Positions 1 to 8,052 are shown, numbered from the stretch's first letter. The stretch: DNA of 20,646 nucleotides from an uncultured Pseudogracilibacillus sp. (GCA_937960785.1 CALGOZ010000164.1:1-20646), one strand, 5' to 3'. Numbers and translations are program-made. Notes: generated by a model not told the origin, from the sequence alone.

Positions 1-691
1 TTAACTCACTATTTATTTTAATTAAGCTTGAAGTTAAAACGGGATTTTTTTTGCGCATTTTATTTTTTTCCCTAATTAGCTTTTCTATTGAGCTTTTTCC
101 ATCACCCACAACATTGGCAGGAATTCTCTTTGTTATTGCTATTACTTCACCATCTACAACATATACCCTTAAATCTTTTCCAGGGAAATAGTCCTCTACA
201 ATTATTTTCTTATAGTTCAGCTCATACCTAACATATTTTAATGCTTCTTGAAATTCCTTTTCATTTTGAATATTTGAAATGACACCTCTTCCACCTTGTC
301 CATCAACTGGTTTAATAACTACTGGAAATCCTTTTTGTATTGCGTAATTTATAATTTCTTGATCATCTGTGTTCTCGTTGAATAATTCGCCTTCGGGTGT
401 TGGAACATTAGCAGCCCTTAAATATTGTTTGGCCTTAAATTTGTTCCTACAAATCGCCATTGTTTCTCTTGATGTCAAATCTCCTCGAGAGCTCACAAAC
501 AAGTGTGATTTACCTTTATAATTCAACTCATAACTTACTACTGCCTTAGCACGATTATTATTGATAAACTTAACATTAATTCCTCGACGCCATGCTTCTA
601 AAGCTATTGAATAAAATGTCGTTTCATACCCCTTGATATCATTTAAATCTAAATCTTTTAAATGGGTTAAGGTTCGAATGTTTTCGCTCAT
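1..691 (-). CDS. CphA-like ATP-grasp ligase, 3' part cut by window edge
   Basis: This is a partial gene: 230 codons from the ATG at 691 run open off the left edge. An AAGGAG ribosome binding site lies at 705-710. The protein is the fourth member of the paralogous ligase family in this operon. It shares the N-terminal ALEAWRRG motif (about residues 30-37), SSRGDL (67-72), the ATP-grasp lysine in VVIKPVDG (124-131), the glycine loop GQGGRGV (131-137), VED (165-167) and RIPANVVGDG (189-198). These ATP-grasp motifs resemble those of cyanophycin synthetase, whose ATP-grasp domain activates a carboxylate as an acyl phosphate and joins it to an amine. The catalytic C-terminal half and any acylphosphatase-type domain lie outside the window. 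It follows the CapA-like gene after 34 bases, so it is probably cotranscribed. Its base composition is very AT-rich. The family call is firm; the substrate is unknown. Confidence 0.88.
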   Translation of the reverse strand, partial: MSENIRTLTHLKDLDLNDIKGYETTFYSIALEAWRRGINVKFINNNRAKAVVSYELNYKGKSHLFVSSRGDLTSRETMAICRNKFKAKQYLRAANVPTPEGELFNENTDDQEIINYAIQKGFPVVIKPVDGQGGRGVISNIQNEKEFQEALKYVRYELNYKKIIVEDYFPGKDLRVYVVDGEVIAITKRIPANVVGDGKSSIEKLIREKNKMRKKNPVLTSSLIKINSEL

Positions 692-725
692 AAGACTACT
701 TAATCTCCTTTCGAGATTTATAAAG

Positions 726-1781
726 TCAGGAAATCTCCAAATCCGGTAACCAATATTTCATATGATTAATCATTCTTAAATACACTTCGTTTGATGAGAA
801 TTCACCAACATTTGTTTTTATTGTGTCACTTTCTTCTACCACGTCTTCTAACAATTTTATCTTATAATCCTTTTGATCTACATATGTTAATTTCATTTTT
901 GGATTAGATGTATTTAATAATGAGTCACCTTTAGTAAAATCCTTTTCAATGTCGAGTGTCATATAAGCACCAATTTGTCTATATAAACCAACTTGCCCTG
1001 TAAAAAAATTTCCTAAAGAATAAGCTACAAATACTTCTCTACCTCTTGAATCAATAAGAAAGTTAGGTGGTTGCAATACATGAGGATGATGACCCAAGAT
1101 AATATCTGCACCTGCATCGGCTATATCGTTTGATATTTCTAATTGAGAAGATGTTGGTAGCATATGATACTCCCTTCCATAATGGATAGATACTACGACA
1201 ACGTCCACATTTAATTCTCTTCTAATTTTATTAATAGTTAGACGAAGCCATTTTGGACCCACATCTTTATATATATTGACCAGATACTCCTTTCCCTTTG
1301 GACGTTTACCAAGGCCTGTCGAGACTGTGTAAGATAAAAAGCAAATTTTTAAACCATTTTTATGAAATATACGTACCGTTTCTTGATCCTCAACTGACTG
1401 ATACGCACCAACATATGGAAGTCCTATTTCATTAAGGTTATCTAAAGATTTTCTCAATCCTTCTTCACCAAAATCAAGTGTATGATTGTTTGCAACATTA
1501 ACTATATCTACATTCAAATCTTTTAGTTTATACCCCAGCTCCTTAGGGCTGTTAAAACGTGGAAAATCACCCAAACCATATTCTTGGCCGGCTATTATTG
1601 TTTCAAGATTCACTATTATTAAATGATCCTCTTGAAATAATTTTTCAGCTTCTTCTAACATATAGCCGAAATTGTATCCTGAATTATCACTCTCTAATGC
1701 CTTATTATACAAGCGCTTATGTAATAATATGTCTCCAGTAGCACCTAAAGTAACTTTACCTTTTTTCAAATTATCACCCAT
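726..1781 (-). CDS. CapA-family metallophosphoesterase-like protein without membrane anchor
   Basis: The 351-residue protein has the CapA/PgsA (poly-gamma-glutamate capsule protein) motif set: TGDILLH (15-21), VNLE (57-60), ANNHTLDFG (97-105), SIHYGREY (198-205), GHHPHVLQP (230-238) and YSLGNFF (254-260). These metal-ligand-like residues are typical of the calcineurin-like fold. Known CapA/PgsA proteins carry an N-terminal membrane segment and help polyglutamate export or anchoring. Here the sequence goes straight into the catalytic domain, and an in-frame TAG shortly upstream rules out a longer start, so the protein is predicted to be cytoplasmic. The ATG at 1781 has no good Shine-Dalgarno sequence. 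A TTG at 1769 preceded by GGGTGAT is a plausible alternative that would remove four residues. It lies 20 bases after one CphA-like ligase gene and 34 bases before another, with no pgsB or pgsC in view. It probably acts on the acidic polymer or a phosphorylated intermediate. Confidence 0.85.
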   Translation of the reverse strand: MGDNLKKGKVTLGATGDILLHKRLYNKALESDNSGYNFGYMLEEAEKLFQEDHLIIVNLETIIAGQEYGLGDFPRFNSPKELGYKLKDLNVDIVNVANNHTLDFGEEGLRKSLDNLNEIGLPYVGAYQSVEDQETVRIFHKNGLKICFLSYTVSTGLGKRPKGKEYLVNIYKDVGPKWLRLTINKIRRELNVDVVVVSIHYGREYHMLPTSSQLEISNDIADAGADIILGHHPHVLQPPNFLIDSRGREVFVAYSLGNFFTGQVGLYRQIGAYMTLDIEKDFTKGDSLLNTSNPKMKLTYVDQKDYKIKLLEDVVEESDTIKTNVGEFSSNEVYLRMINHMKYWLPDLEIS

Positions 1782-1801
1782 TTCGACTAAAAAATAGGAC
1801 T

Positions 1802-3253
1802 TTATTTTCTAGTTTTTCTTATTTCAAAACCTAATTTAACTGGTCCACTCCATTCTAGCTCTTCCACATCTTTTACAATAGCTCTCTTTGGCCCTTTTGC
1901 ACATATATTTCTAAAAGACTTTACGTCTTTTTCAACTCCACCAACCACTACTACAACGTTACCATTATTTAAATTACGCGTATATCCATGAAGGTTCTTT
2001 CTAACCGCTTGTTTCCTTATCCACTTTCGATAATTCACACCCTGTACTTTACCAGAAACTATATATCGTTTCGTACAAAATTTCTTCCTCGGTACTTTTC
2101 TCAATGTTATTTCTTCTACTAATTGATCCCGTAGAGTTGCTCTAATTTCTTGATAACTAAAATAAAGCTGTTCTTTACCTCTAGTTAACCCTTTTGTATC
2201 CGGGAAATAATAGTCAATTATTTTTTCCGGAACATTTCGGGGCAATCCTTTAATTGGAAAAACATGCATAGATATATCTGCTGTTGCATTTAATTCAATT
2301 ACATAAGGTTCATTATTATTAATAATCATGTCGAGTCCAACATGGGTTAGATTAGGTATAGATTTTGTGGCTTTTATTGCTACTTCCTTCATTTTCTCAG
2401 TGAGTAAATCCGTTTTGTCGATTGGATCGCCACCAGCCGATATGTTACTTGCTCCTTTTAAAAAAATTTGTTCGTTCTCTCTCGGTACCGAATCCAAAGT
2501 TAATCCTTGATAATCTAAATACTGTAGAATAGTTTCATCAATTTCAATTAACTTTGTTTTTAAATAAGGATTGCTCTCTCTATTTTTGTTCTTTTGGTTT
2601 ATTAAGTTTTTTATAGTGTTTTTCCCATCGCCTATTATATTTGCAGGCACTCTTTTCGTGGCCGCAATTACCTCACTTCCCACAACATAGACTCGGTACT
2701 CTTCGCCTTCAATATGTTCTTCTATTAAAAATTCGTTGTATTCTTCATTCTCTTTAACTCGATTTAATGCTTGGTATAGGCTTTTTTGATTTTTTATATT
2801 TGTAATAACCCCTTTTCCTAAGCTTCCAAATATAGGTTTTACAACAACAGGATACTTTATGTCTGAATCATTGAAACGAGCCACTATATCTTCATTCGAT
2901 TCTTCTTTAGTAAACTTAAAACCCTTAGGTGTAGAAATTCCCGCTTCTAGAAGCCGGTTCTTCGCTTTAAACTTATCGTGGACAATATCCACAGCTTCAT
3001 TGGCAACTAAATCTCCTCTTGAACGATAAAAATAATGAACCTTACCAGTATCATCATCTTTTAAAGAAAAAGATTTACCCATTGGATTAAAACCAATTAT
3101 CTTTAAATCCGTTACTTTCTCAGGGTTCACATACCAAGTTAACGTTAGACCCCGACGCCATCCTTCTAACGCTACTAAATATGCATCTAAGTTAAATCCT
3201 CTAGCGCCTCTTATCATTTGTCTTGTTATCCAACTCGGAAATGGCTGTTCCAT
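1802..3253 (-). CDS. CphA-like ATP-grasp ligase with intact C-terminal acylphosphatase domain
   Basis: This 483-residue protein has an N-terminal family segment with ALEGWRRGL (28-36) and YRSRGD (76-81). A cyanophycin-synthetase-like ATP-grasp domain spans about 95-355: VVVKP with the ATP lysine (136-140), glycine loop GSLGKG (143-148), RVPANIIGDG (201-210), SAGGDPID (272-279), GLDMI (306-310) and IELNATA (319-325). The C-terminal domain (about 395-478) is an acylphosphatase. VQGVNYR places the substrate-binding Arg at 409, and YTRN places the catalytic Asn at 427. Their spacing of 18 matches the classical enzyme (R23/N41 in animal acylphosphatase). The inferred role is ATP-dependent amide ligation through an acyl phosphate, with a possible hydrolytic or proofreading activity. 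The Mur-ligase half of CphA is absent. The ATG at 3253 follows an AAAGGGG site, and the gap to the upstream paralogue is 19 bases. Unlike the next two paralogues it has no coiled-coil tail. Confidence 0.88.
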   Translation of the reverse strand: MEQPFPSWITRQMIRGARGFNLDAYLVALEGWRRGLTLTWYVNPEKVTDLKIIGFNPMGKSFSLKDDDTGKVHYFYRSRGDLVANEAVDIVHDKFKAKNRLLEAGISTPKGFKFTKEESNEDIVARFNDSDIKYPVVVKPIFGSLGKGVITNIKNQKSLYQALNRVKENEEYNEFLIEEHIEGEEYRVYVVGSEVIAATKRVPANIIGDGKNTIKNLINQKNKNRESNPYLKTKLIEIDETILQYLDYQGLTLDSVPRENEQIFLKGASNISAGGDPIDKTDLLTEKMKEVAIKATKSIPNLTHVGLDMIINNNEPYVIELNATADISMHVFPIKGLPRNVPEKIIDYYFPDTKGLTRGKEQLYFSYQEIRATLRDQLVEEITLRKVPRKKFCTKRYIVSGKVQGVNYRKWIRKQAVRKNLHGYTRNLNNGNVVVVVGGVEKDVKSFRNICAKGPKRAIVKDVEELEWSGPVKLGFEIRKTRK

Positions 3254-3272
3254 CGTTTTCGTCCCCTTTATT

Positions 3273-4913
3273 TCAATTATCCCGTAATTTTTCTTTTATT
3301 AATCGCAATGGTTTTGTAACCTTCCAAGACGTACTGTTTAAAATATGATTAATATCCTTTTGTACGCGGTCTCTTAATCGAGTTAAACGAATTTGCTCCT
3401 TTTCCATCCTGCGTAAAGTATGTTGTCCTGAACCTTTCCTTGAGATTTCATAAATCTCTAAAATATCGAAACCTACTGTAACTGGCTCATTCCATACTTC
3501 TGCATCTATTCGAGTCACTTTCGTTCCGCGAGTATATTTCGGGATGATGTGTTTAAATTGTTTTACCTTCTGTTGATCGGTTCCCGCTACTACTATTTCA
3601 ATCTCATCAAATACAGCTGTCTTTACATGTCCATGCAATCCTAAATCTAATGCTTGTCGTTTTAACCAGCGGTGATATGATTCACTCGTTACATTGCCTT
3701 TAACTGAAAACTTTTTTGCATATAACTTACCTAAAGGTGCGGGAGCGACTTCTACTTCTAGAGCCGAGCGATTTTCCATCGGTTCTAATACCGTCGACAT
3801 GTCAAAATATATCTTCGAATTTGTCGTATCTATACCCTTAGTTTCTGGGAAGTAATAATCGATAATTGCTGCGGGAATATTGCGGGCTTTCCCCCTAAGT
3901 GGGAAAAGAATACCACCAATTTGTGCTGTTGCATTTATTTCGAGTACTACAGCTGTGCGCTCCTCTCCCTCTGCATCATTAACGATAATATCCACTCCGG
4001 CATGGTAAAGACCTGGGATTGCTTTAACAGCATCGACAGCTATTTGTTTTAATTCATCATCAATTTCATCAGTTACATCGATAGGGTCTCCTCCGATGGA
4101 TACGTTTGTTTTTTCACGAAGTAATATGTATTCACCCCGTTTTGGTACACTATCTAGGTCATATCCTTTTTCATTAATAAAACTCTTTATTTCATTATCG
4201 ATATGAATAAGGCAACTATTTAGTCGTGCGTTTTGTCGACGTTCGTAGTTTTTCATTTCGATTAATTCTTCGATAGTATGTATACCATCGCCAGTAATAT
4301 TAGCCGGGATGCGGTTATATACTGCAATTACTTCATCTTCTACTACATAAAAGCGATATTCCTTCCCTTGAGCGTGTTCTTCCACAATAATCTCATCATA
4401 ACCTAGTTCATGTCGTACATAATGAAGGGCATTTTTGAATTCAATTTCATTTTGTAAGTTTGTAACAACACCCATTCCAAGACTTGCATCCGTTGGCTTA
4501 CAAACAATTGGATAAGTTAATGAGCGACTAAACTGAATAATCTCTTCGTCAGTAGCTTCTGCTGTAAATCCTTTTCCTTGAGGTACCGGGACCTTCGCTT
4601 TGGCTAATATTTCCTTTGTAACACCTTTATCTGCAGCTAATTCAACTGCTTCATTTGTTACTTTATCTCCTCGAGTTCGGAAAAAATAATGTGTCCGTTC
4701 TGATGAACTTAATGAAAAAAGTCTTCCCGGTGGATTTACACCAAAAATAATCATATCTTTAAAGTGTTCGGAATCCTTTGTATACCACTTTAGCTTTAAT
4801 CCACGACGCCAGCCTTCTAATGCAACGGCAAAGGCGTCTAATCGAGTTCTTCTTGCATTTACTACAATTTCATTCGGTAATTGTGGCAAACTAACGCCTC
4901 TTATATTCTTCAC
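3273..4913 (-). CDS. CphA-like ATP-grasp ligase with degenerate acylphosphatase domain and coiled-coil tail
   Basis: This 546-residue paralogue has the family N-terminus (ALEGWRRGL 31-39; FRTRGDKVTNEAV 78-90) and a cyanophycin-synthetase-like ATP-grasp domain at about 98-358. Motifs are IVCKP (136-140), ASLGMGV (143-149), RIPANITGDG (201-210), SIGGDPIDVTD (272-282) and LEINATAQ (324-331). A domain at 400-485 aligns with acylphosphatase, but the catalytic Arg is His414 and the Asn is Thr432, so hydrolase activity is unlikely. The C-terminus (about 500-546) is a charged helical segment ending in STSWKVTKPLRLI, a tail motif also seen in the next paralogue. The start is a GTG at 4913 with GGAG upstream. 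The gene lies 31 bases after its upstream paralogue. The likely role is amide ligation onto the polymer or its precursor; the inactive domain may bind substrate. Confidence 0.88.
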   Translation of the reverse strand: MKNIRGVSLPQLPNEIVVNARRTRLDAFAVALEGWRRGLKLKWYTKDSEHFKDMIIFGVNPPGRLFSLSSSERTHYFFRTRGDKVTNEAVELAADKGVTKEILAKAKVPVPQGKGFTAEATDEEIIQFSRSLTYPIVCKPTDASLGMGVVTNLQNEIEFKNALHYVRHELGYDEIIVEEHAQGKEYRFYVVEDEVIAVYNRIPANITGDGIHTIEELIEMKNYERRQNARLNSCLIHIDNEIKSFINEKGYDLDSVPKRGEYILLREKTNVSIGGDPIDVTDEIDDELKQIAVDAVKAIPGLYHAGVDIIVNDAEGEERTAVVLEINATAQIGGILFPLRGKARNIPAAIIDYYFPETKGIDTTNSKIYFDMSTVLEPMENRSALEVEVAPAPLGKLYAKKFSVKGNVTSESYHRWLKRQALDLGLHGHVKTAVFDEIEIVVAGTDQQKVKQFKHIIPKYTRGTKVTRIDAEVWNEPVTVGFDILEIYEISRKGSGQHTLRRMEKEQIRLTRLRDRVQKDINHILNSTSWKVTKPLRLIKEKLRDN

Positions 4914-4944
4914 GATAGCTTACTCCTTTGCTGTCCTTTCACTT

Positions 4945-6576
4945 TCACTGTTTATTCCTTTTTCGAATTCTACCTAAAATACGAATTGGTGCTGTTAATT
5001 TCCATGACATACTTTGGTGATATTCACGTCTTTTTAATTCGAGCTTTTTAATTTCTTCGTTCAAAGCTGTTAGTTCTTCACGTAATAAAAGCATATCGGC
5101 TTCTAACGTTTTATAATTAGCTCTTGAGTCGAAGCCTACTTTTACAAAGCCGTCGTGTTCTTCTTCCTTTATTTCTACAACTGTTGCCCGTTCTTCATCC
5201 TCAGTTATTCCGTGAACGAAGTCATCGACCATTTCAGGATCTGTTCCAGCTACAACAATTTCAATCGAGTCTTCTCCGGCAATCGTCACAAAACCATGAA
5301 GACCGCGTTCAAAGGCTTGTTTTCTTAAGCCTAAATGATAGCCATGATTATGAACATCACCGTAGACTGTATATTTTTTCATATGGATTTTTCCTATTGG
5401 TGCTGGGGATACAGTTGAAATATGTCCCTGTCGAGAAATTAAAGGCTCTAATACATCATAGTAATCAAAATAAATCTTTTCCTTATCAGTTACGACATCC
5501 TTTGTCTCTGGGAAATAGTAGTCGATAATCGCTTTTGGTACGTCTCGGGGCTTGCCTTTTAAGGGAAATAGTATGCCGCCGAGCTGGGCTGTTGGGTTTA
5601 ATTCGATAATAAATCCTTGTTCCGTTCCGTCCTCAGCTTTTTCAATCATTAAATCGACCGCTCCGTGCGTAAGGCCAGGGATTGCTCGTAAGGCATCGAC
5701 GGCTAGTTGTTTTATTTCTTCGGACAGATCGTCTAATACATCAATTGGGTCACCACCGATAGATATGTTACACTTGTCGCTTAAATAGACGAGTTCGCCT
5801 TTTTCTGGAACAGTTTGCAATGTATAGCCGGAACGTCCGATATAATCGACTAATTCATTATTGATTTCGATTAATGTTGTTGCTAAACGAGGATTTAAGC
5901 CTCGTTCTTTATTTTTTATATCGATTAATGCTTCAATTGAGTTAATGCCATCACCGGTTACATTTGGTGGTATACGTAAAATAGCGCCTACGACTTCGTC
6001 ATCTACGACGTATAGGCGGTAATCATTTCCTTCTATATGCTTTTCGACGATAATGTCTTTCTCTTCTAAATCGTTCCGAACATAGTCGAGTGCAAGTGTA
6101 AATTCTTCTACAGTCCTTAAGTTAGTCATAACACCTCGACCGAAGCTACCGTCTGTCGGTTTTATAACGACAGGAAATCCTAATCCCTTGGCATACTCTA
6201 CAATTTCCTCGGAAGTAGCATGTTCGGAAAATTGCTTTCCTTCTGGAACGGGTATGCCTTTCTTTGTTAGTATTTGTTTTGTTTTTTCTTTATCCATTCC
6301 TAATTCTACCGCTTCGTTCGTTACTTTATCGCCTCGTGTGCGAAAAAAGTAATGGGAGCGTTCTTCTGAATGTAAGGAAAATAGTTGCCCCGGTTCGTCG
6401 ACGAACCATGTTTTCATGTCTTTGAATTTTTCTGAGTCTTTGACATGCCATCTTAACGTTAGTCCTCGACGCCAACCTTCAAGGGCAACGACATACGAGT
6501 CTAAATAGTTGTTTTCAATTTCAGAGACCACTTCCTCTGTTAGATGTGGTAACCATTTTGTATTAATTTCGTCCAA
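4945..6576 (-). CDS. CphA-like ATP-grasp ligase with degenerate acylphosphatase domain and coiled-coil tail (second copy)
   Basis: This 543-residue protein is collinear with the neighbouring 546-residue paralogue and clearly a tandem duplicate. Shared motifs are ALEGWRRGL (31-39), FRTRGDKVTNEAV (78-90), VVIKPTDGSFGRGV (136-149), RIPPNVTGDG (201-210), SIGGDPIDV (272-280), IELNPTAQ (324-331) and IIDYYFPETK (350-359). The acylphosphatase-type domain (about 400-485) has His414 and Ile432 at the two catalytic positions, so it should be catalytically dead. The C-terminal helix (about 488-520, rich in Leu and Glu heptads) leads into QSMSWKLTAPIRIL and a basic end. Translation starts at TTG (6574-6576), because the AGGAGG at 6584-6589 is ideally placed for it. 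That site overlaps the TAG stop of the upstream TupA-like gene, suggesting translational coupling. Acceptor and amino-acid donor are unknown. Confidence 0.88.
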   Translation of the reverse strand: MDEINTKWLPHLTEEVVSEIENNYLDSYVVALEGWRRGLTLRWHVKDSEKFKDMKTWFVDEPGQLFSLHSEERSHYFFRTRGDKVTNEAVELGMDKEKTKQILTKKGIPVPEGKQFSEHATSEEIVEYAKGLGFPVVIKPTDGSFGRGVMTNLRTVEEFTLALDYVRNDLEEKDIIVEKHIEGNDYRLYVVDDEVVGAILRIPPNVTGDGINSIEALIDIKNKERGLNPRLATTLIEINNELVDYIGRSGYTLQTVPEKGELVYLSDKCNISIGGDPIDVLDDLSEEIKQLAVDALRAIPGLTHGAVDLMIEKAEDGTEQGFIIELNPTAQLGGILFPLKGKPRDVPKAIIDYYFPETKDVVTDKEKIYFDYYDVLEPLISRQGHISTVSPAPIGKIHMKKYTVYGDVHNHGYHLGLRKQAFERGLHGFVTIAGEDSIEIVVAGTDPEMVDDFVHGITEDEERATVVEIKEEEHDGFVKVGFDSRANYKTLEADMLLLREELTALNEEIKKLELKRREYHQSMSWKLTAPIRILGRIRKRNKQ

Positions 6577-6583
6577 CTTGTTG

Positions 6584-6589
6584 CCTCCT
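6584..6589 (-). promoter_or_regulatory. Ribosome binding site that sets a TTG start
   Basis: On the minus strand AGGAGG lies seven bases before the TTG at 6574-6576 and shares bases with the TAG stop codon (6588-6590) of the upstream gene. No ATG or GTG is as well placed, so TTG is the supported start. The overlap suggests the two ligases are made in coupled amounts. Confidence 0.8.
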
Positions 6590-8030
6590 ATGCATTGATC
6601 TTCGGTTCTCGTTTTTCCTTTTTAAGCGATTGAACGAATTGTTCATATTCGGGGAATGTTTTCCCTTTTAACAAATCTTTTATTAGTCTTGCTTCCGCTT
6701 CGATATAATAATCACCTAATAGTTGATCTGTTTTTAAATCGAAGTCATCATAGTTTCCTGGTTTTGGTGTGAATTCACCGAAGACAAGGCCATCCTCCGA
6801 TTGTAAAAAGTCTATACGCATAAAAGGTGCTGGAATTGCTTTGCTTAAGTGTTCGACTTTATCTATTTCTTCTTGGGAAACTCCTTGTCCGGTAAATAAA
6901 GTTGCTTCATATTTTCCAGTATCAATTCGTCTTCCGTCACGGGTCCACCAGGCATGGCGAATTTCAGGGTCGCGGACGATTTCTAAAATTAAACCAACCT
7001 TACCATAAAAGCTATAAAACTTAATATCTCGTGCTGGGAGTAGTTGTTTTTTATTTTCATAGATTAATTGTTCAATAAGCCATTCGTCCGCATCTACTGC
7101 GCCACTTTGTAAGTCTTGTTGCATCGCCTCTTTTAATGCAGCAAAGCTAGTTAAGTCTCGTGCATTACGAACATCGAAAATTAGGTTTTCGTTATGCATT
7201 AAATATACGCCACGGGCTCCTGCAGCATCGACAGGCTTAATTACGATGCCTTCCTGATTTGGTATGGAATCGACTGTATAAATCCTTTCGTCTAATTGCG
7301 GTACTTTAAGGTCGAATTGTTTAACAAACTGATAAGCAGTCCGTTTATCATCTAGAAACCATTCAGGTAATGTACCGACTAATTGGCTTTGACGCATTCG
7401 TTGAGAAAGGCATGCGCGAAAAGATGAAGTATGACGTAATGAAATAGGTGACTCGTCTAAACCAGCACGAATCATAAATTCAGGTATTTCATCGATGGAA
7501 AGACCAGCAAATATTTCATTATATACAGCGTCGCGTACTTCTTGATCAGCATTCATATAAAGTCGTGCAGCATATAACAATGCTTCGCGATAGTTTTCTG
7601 TTATTCTAATTTTTTGTTGTATCATTGTTTGTAAGTTTTCAAGTAATATTCCTTCGTCTTTAAGTGTCCGCACACGTTGCGTAATGGAGTGGGTCGTTAA
7701 ATTTTCATCGAGAAACTGTAACGGGCGTAATGTCGCTTCAAGTTCGTCAATACGTTCGTTTTGTGCGTTGATTACTTTTTGTAATCGGGAGATTTCCTCC
7801 TCTTGTTCAGCTGAACGTTTGAACAAGCGATCCCACCCTTTTTTAATAGGGGAAAGTAAATTACCGACCTTCCATGTATTACTTGATTCAATTTGGTTCA
7901 TGCGCTTTTTGTATGTTTCTTGTTTATGTTTTTGTGATTTTATTTTTTCCTCTTTTTCAGCAATTTGACGCATGATCGATGTTTGTTCAGTCTTTTGTGT
8001 TGTTTCTTGACGTTGTGCTTGCTCACCCAT
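6588..8030 (-). CDS. TupA-like ATP-grasp protein with N-terminal coiled coil
   Basis: From the ATG at 8030 the protein has 480 residues. The ATG is preferred over an in-frame GTG at 8039 because the site AAGGAGGTGA (8036-8045) overlaps that GTG and is correctly spaced for the ATG. Residues 20-105 are charged and helical with heptads, and contain SSNTWKV, which resembles the SxSWK motif in the tails of two neighbouring ligases. A middle helical region follows, then an ATP-grasp domain (about 222-455) of the type in TupA, the teichuronopeptide synthesis protein of alkaliphilic Bacillus halodurans. Its motifs are DDKRTAYQF, GIVIKPVDAAGARGV, ARDIKFYSFYGK, FMRIDF and FGEFTPKPGNY. The length is close to that recalled for TupA. 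The likely role is ATP-dependent ligation of an amino acid or peptide to a carboxylate during surface polymer synthesis. The fold is clear; assignment to TupA itself is likely but not proven. Confidence 0.82.
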   Translation of the reverse strand: MGEQAQRQETTQKTEQTSIMRQIAEKEEKIKSQKHKQETYKKRMNQIESSNTWKVGNLLSPIKKGWDRLFKRSAEQEEEISRLQKVINAQNERIDELEATLRPLQFLDENLTTHSITQRVRTLKDEGILLENLQTMIQQKIRITENYREALLYAARLYMNADQEVRDAVYNEIFAGLSIDEIPEFMIRAGLDESPISLRHTSSFRACLSQRMRQSQLVGTLPEWFLDDKRTAYQFVKQFDLKVPQLDERIYTVDSIPNQEGIVIKPVDAAGARGVYLMHNENLIFDVRNARDLTSFAALKEAMQQDLQSGAVDADEWLIEQLIYENKKQLLPARDIKFYSFYGKVGLILEIVRDPEIRHAWWTRDGRRIDTGKYEATLFTGQGVSQEEIDKVEHLSKAIPAPFMRIDFLQSEDGLVFGEFTPKPGNYDDFDLKTDQLLGDYYIEAEARLIKDLLKGKTFPEYEQFVQSLKKEKREPKINA

Positions 8031-8035
8031 TTCAG

Positions 8036-8045
8036 TCACCTCCTT
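8036..8045 (-). promoter_or_regulatory. Ribosome binding site choosing the ATG at 8030
   Basis: On the minus strand AAGGAGGTGA is nearly the full complement of the 16S rRNA 3' end. Its GGAGG core lies eight bases before the ATG at 8028-8030. The GTG at 8037-8039 falls inside the site and so cannot be the start. Confidence 0.8.
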
Positions 8046-8052
8046 CTTTTCG

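Noticed and set aside
1..691. Broken or frameshifted ligase pseudogene
   Set aside because: The frame is open to the first base of the window with all expected ATP-grasp motifs, so the truncation is only the window edge.
5124..5788. Plus-strand open frames opposite the ligase genes
   Set aside because: They are antisense to strongly conserved ATP-grasp and acylphosphatase-type motifs, show low-complexity translations and lack ribosome sites.
1..8030. Classical pgsBCA/capBCA polyglutamate capsule operon
   Set aside because: Only a CapA-like protein is present. No PgsB-type Mur-ligase-like synthetase or PgsC membrane protein is visible, and the ligases are ATP-grasp enzymes.
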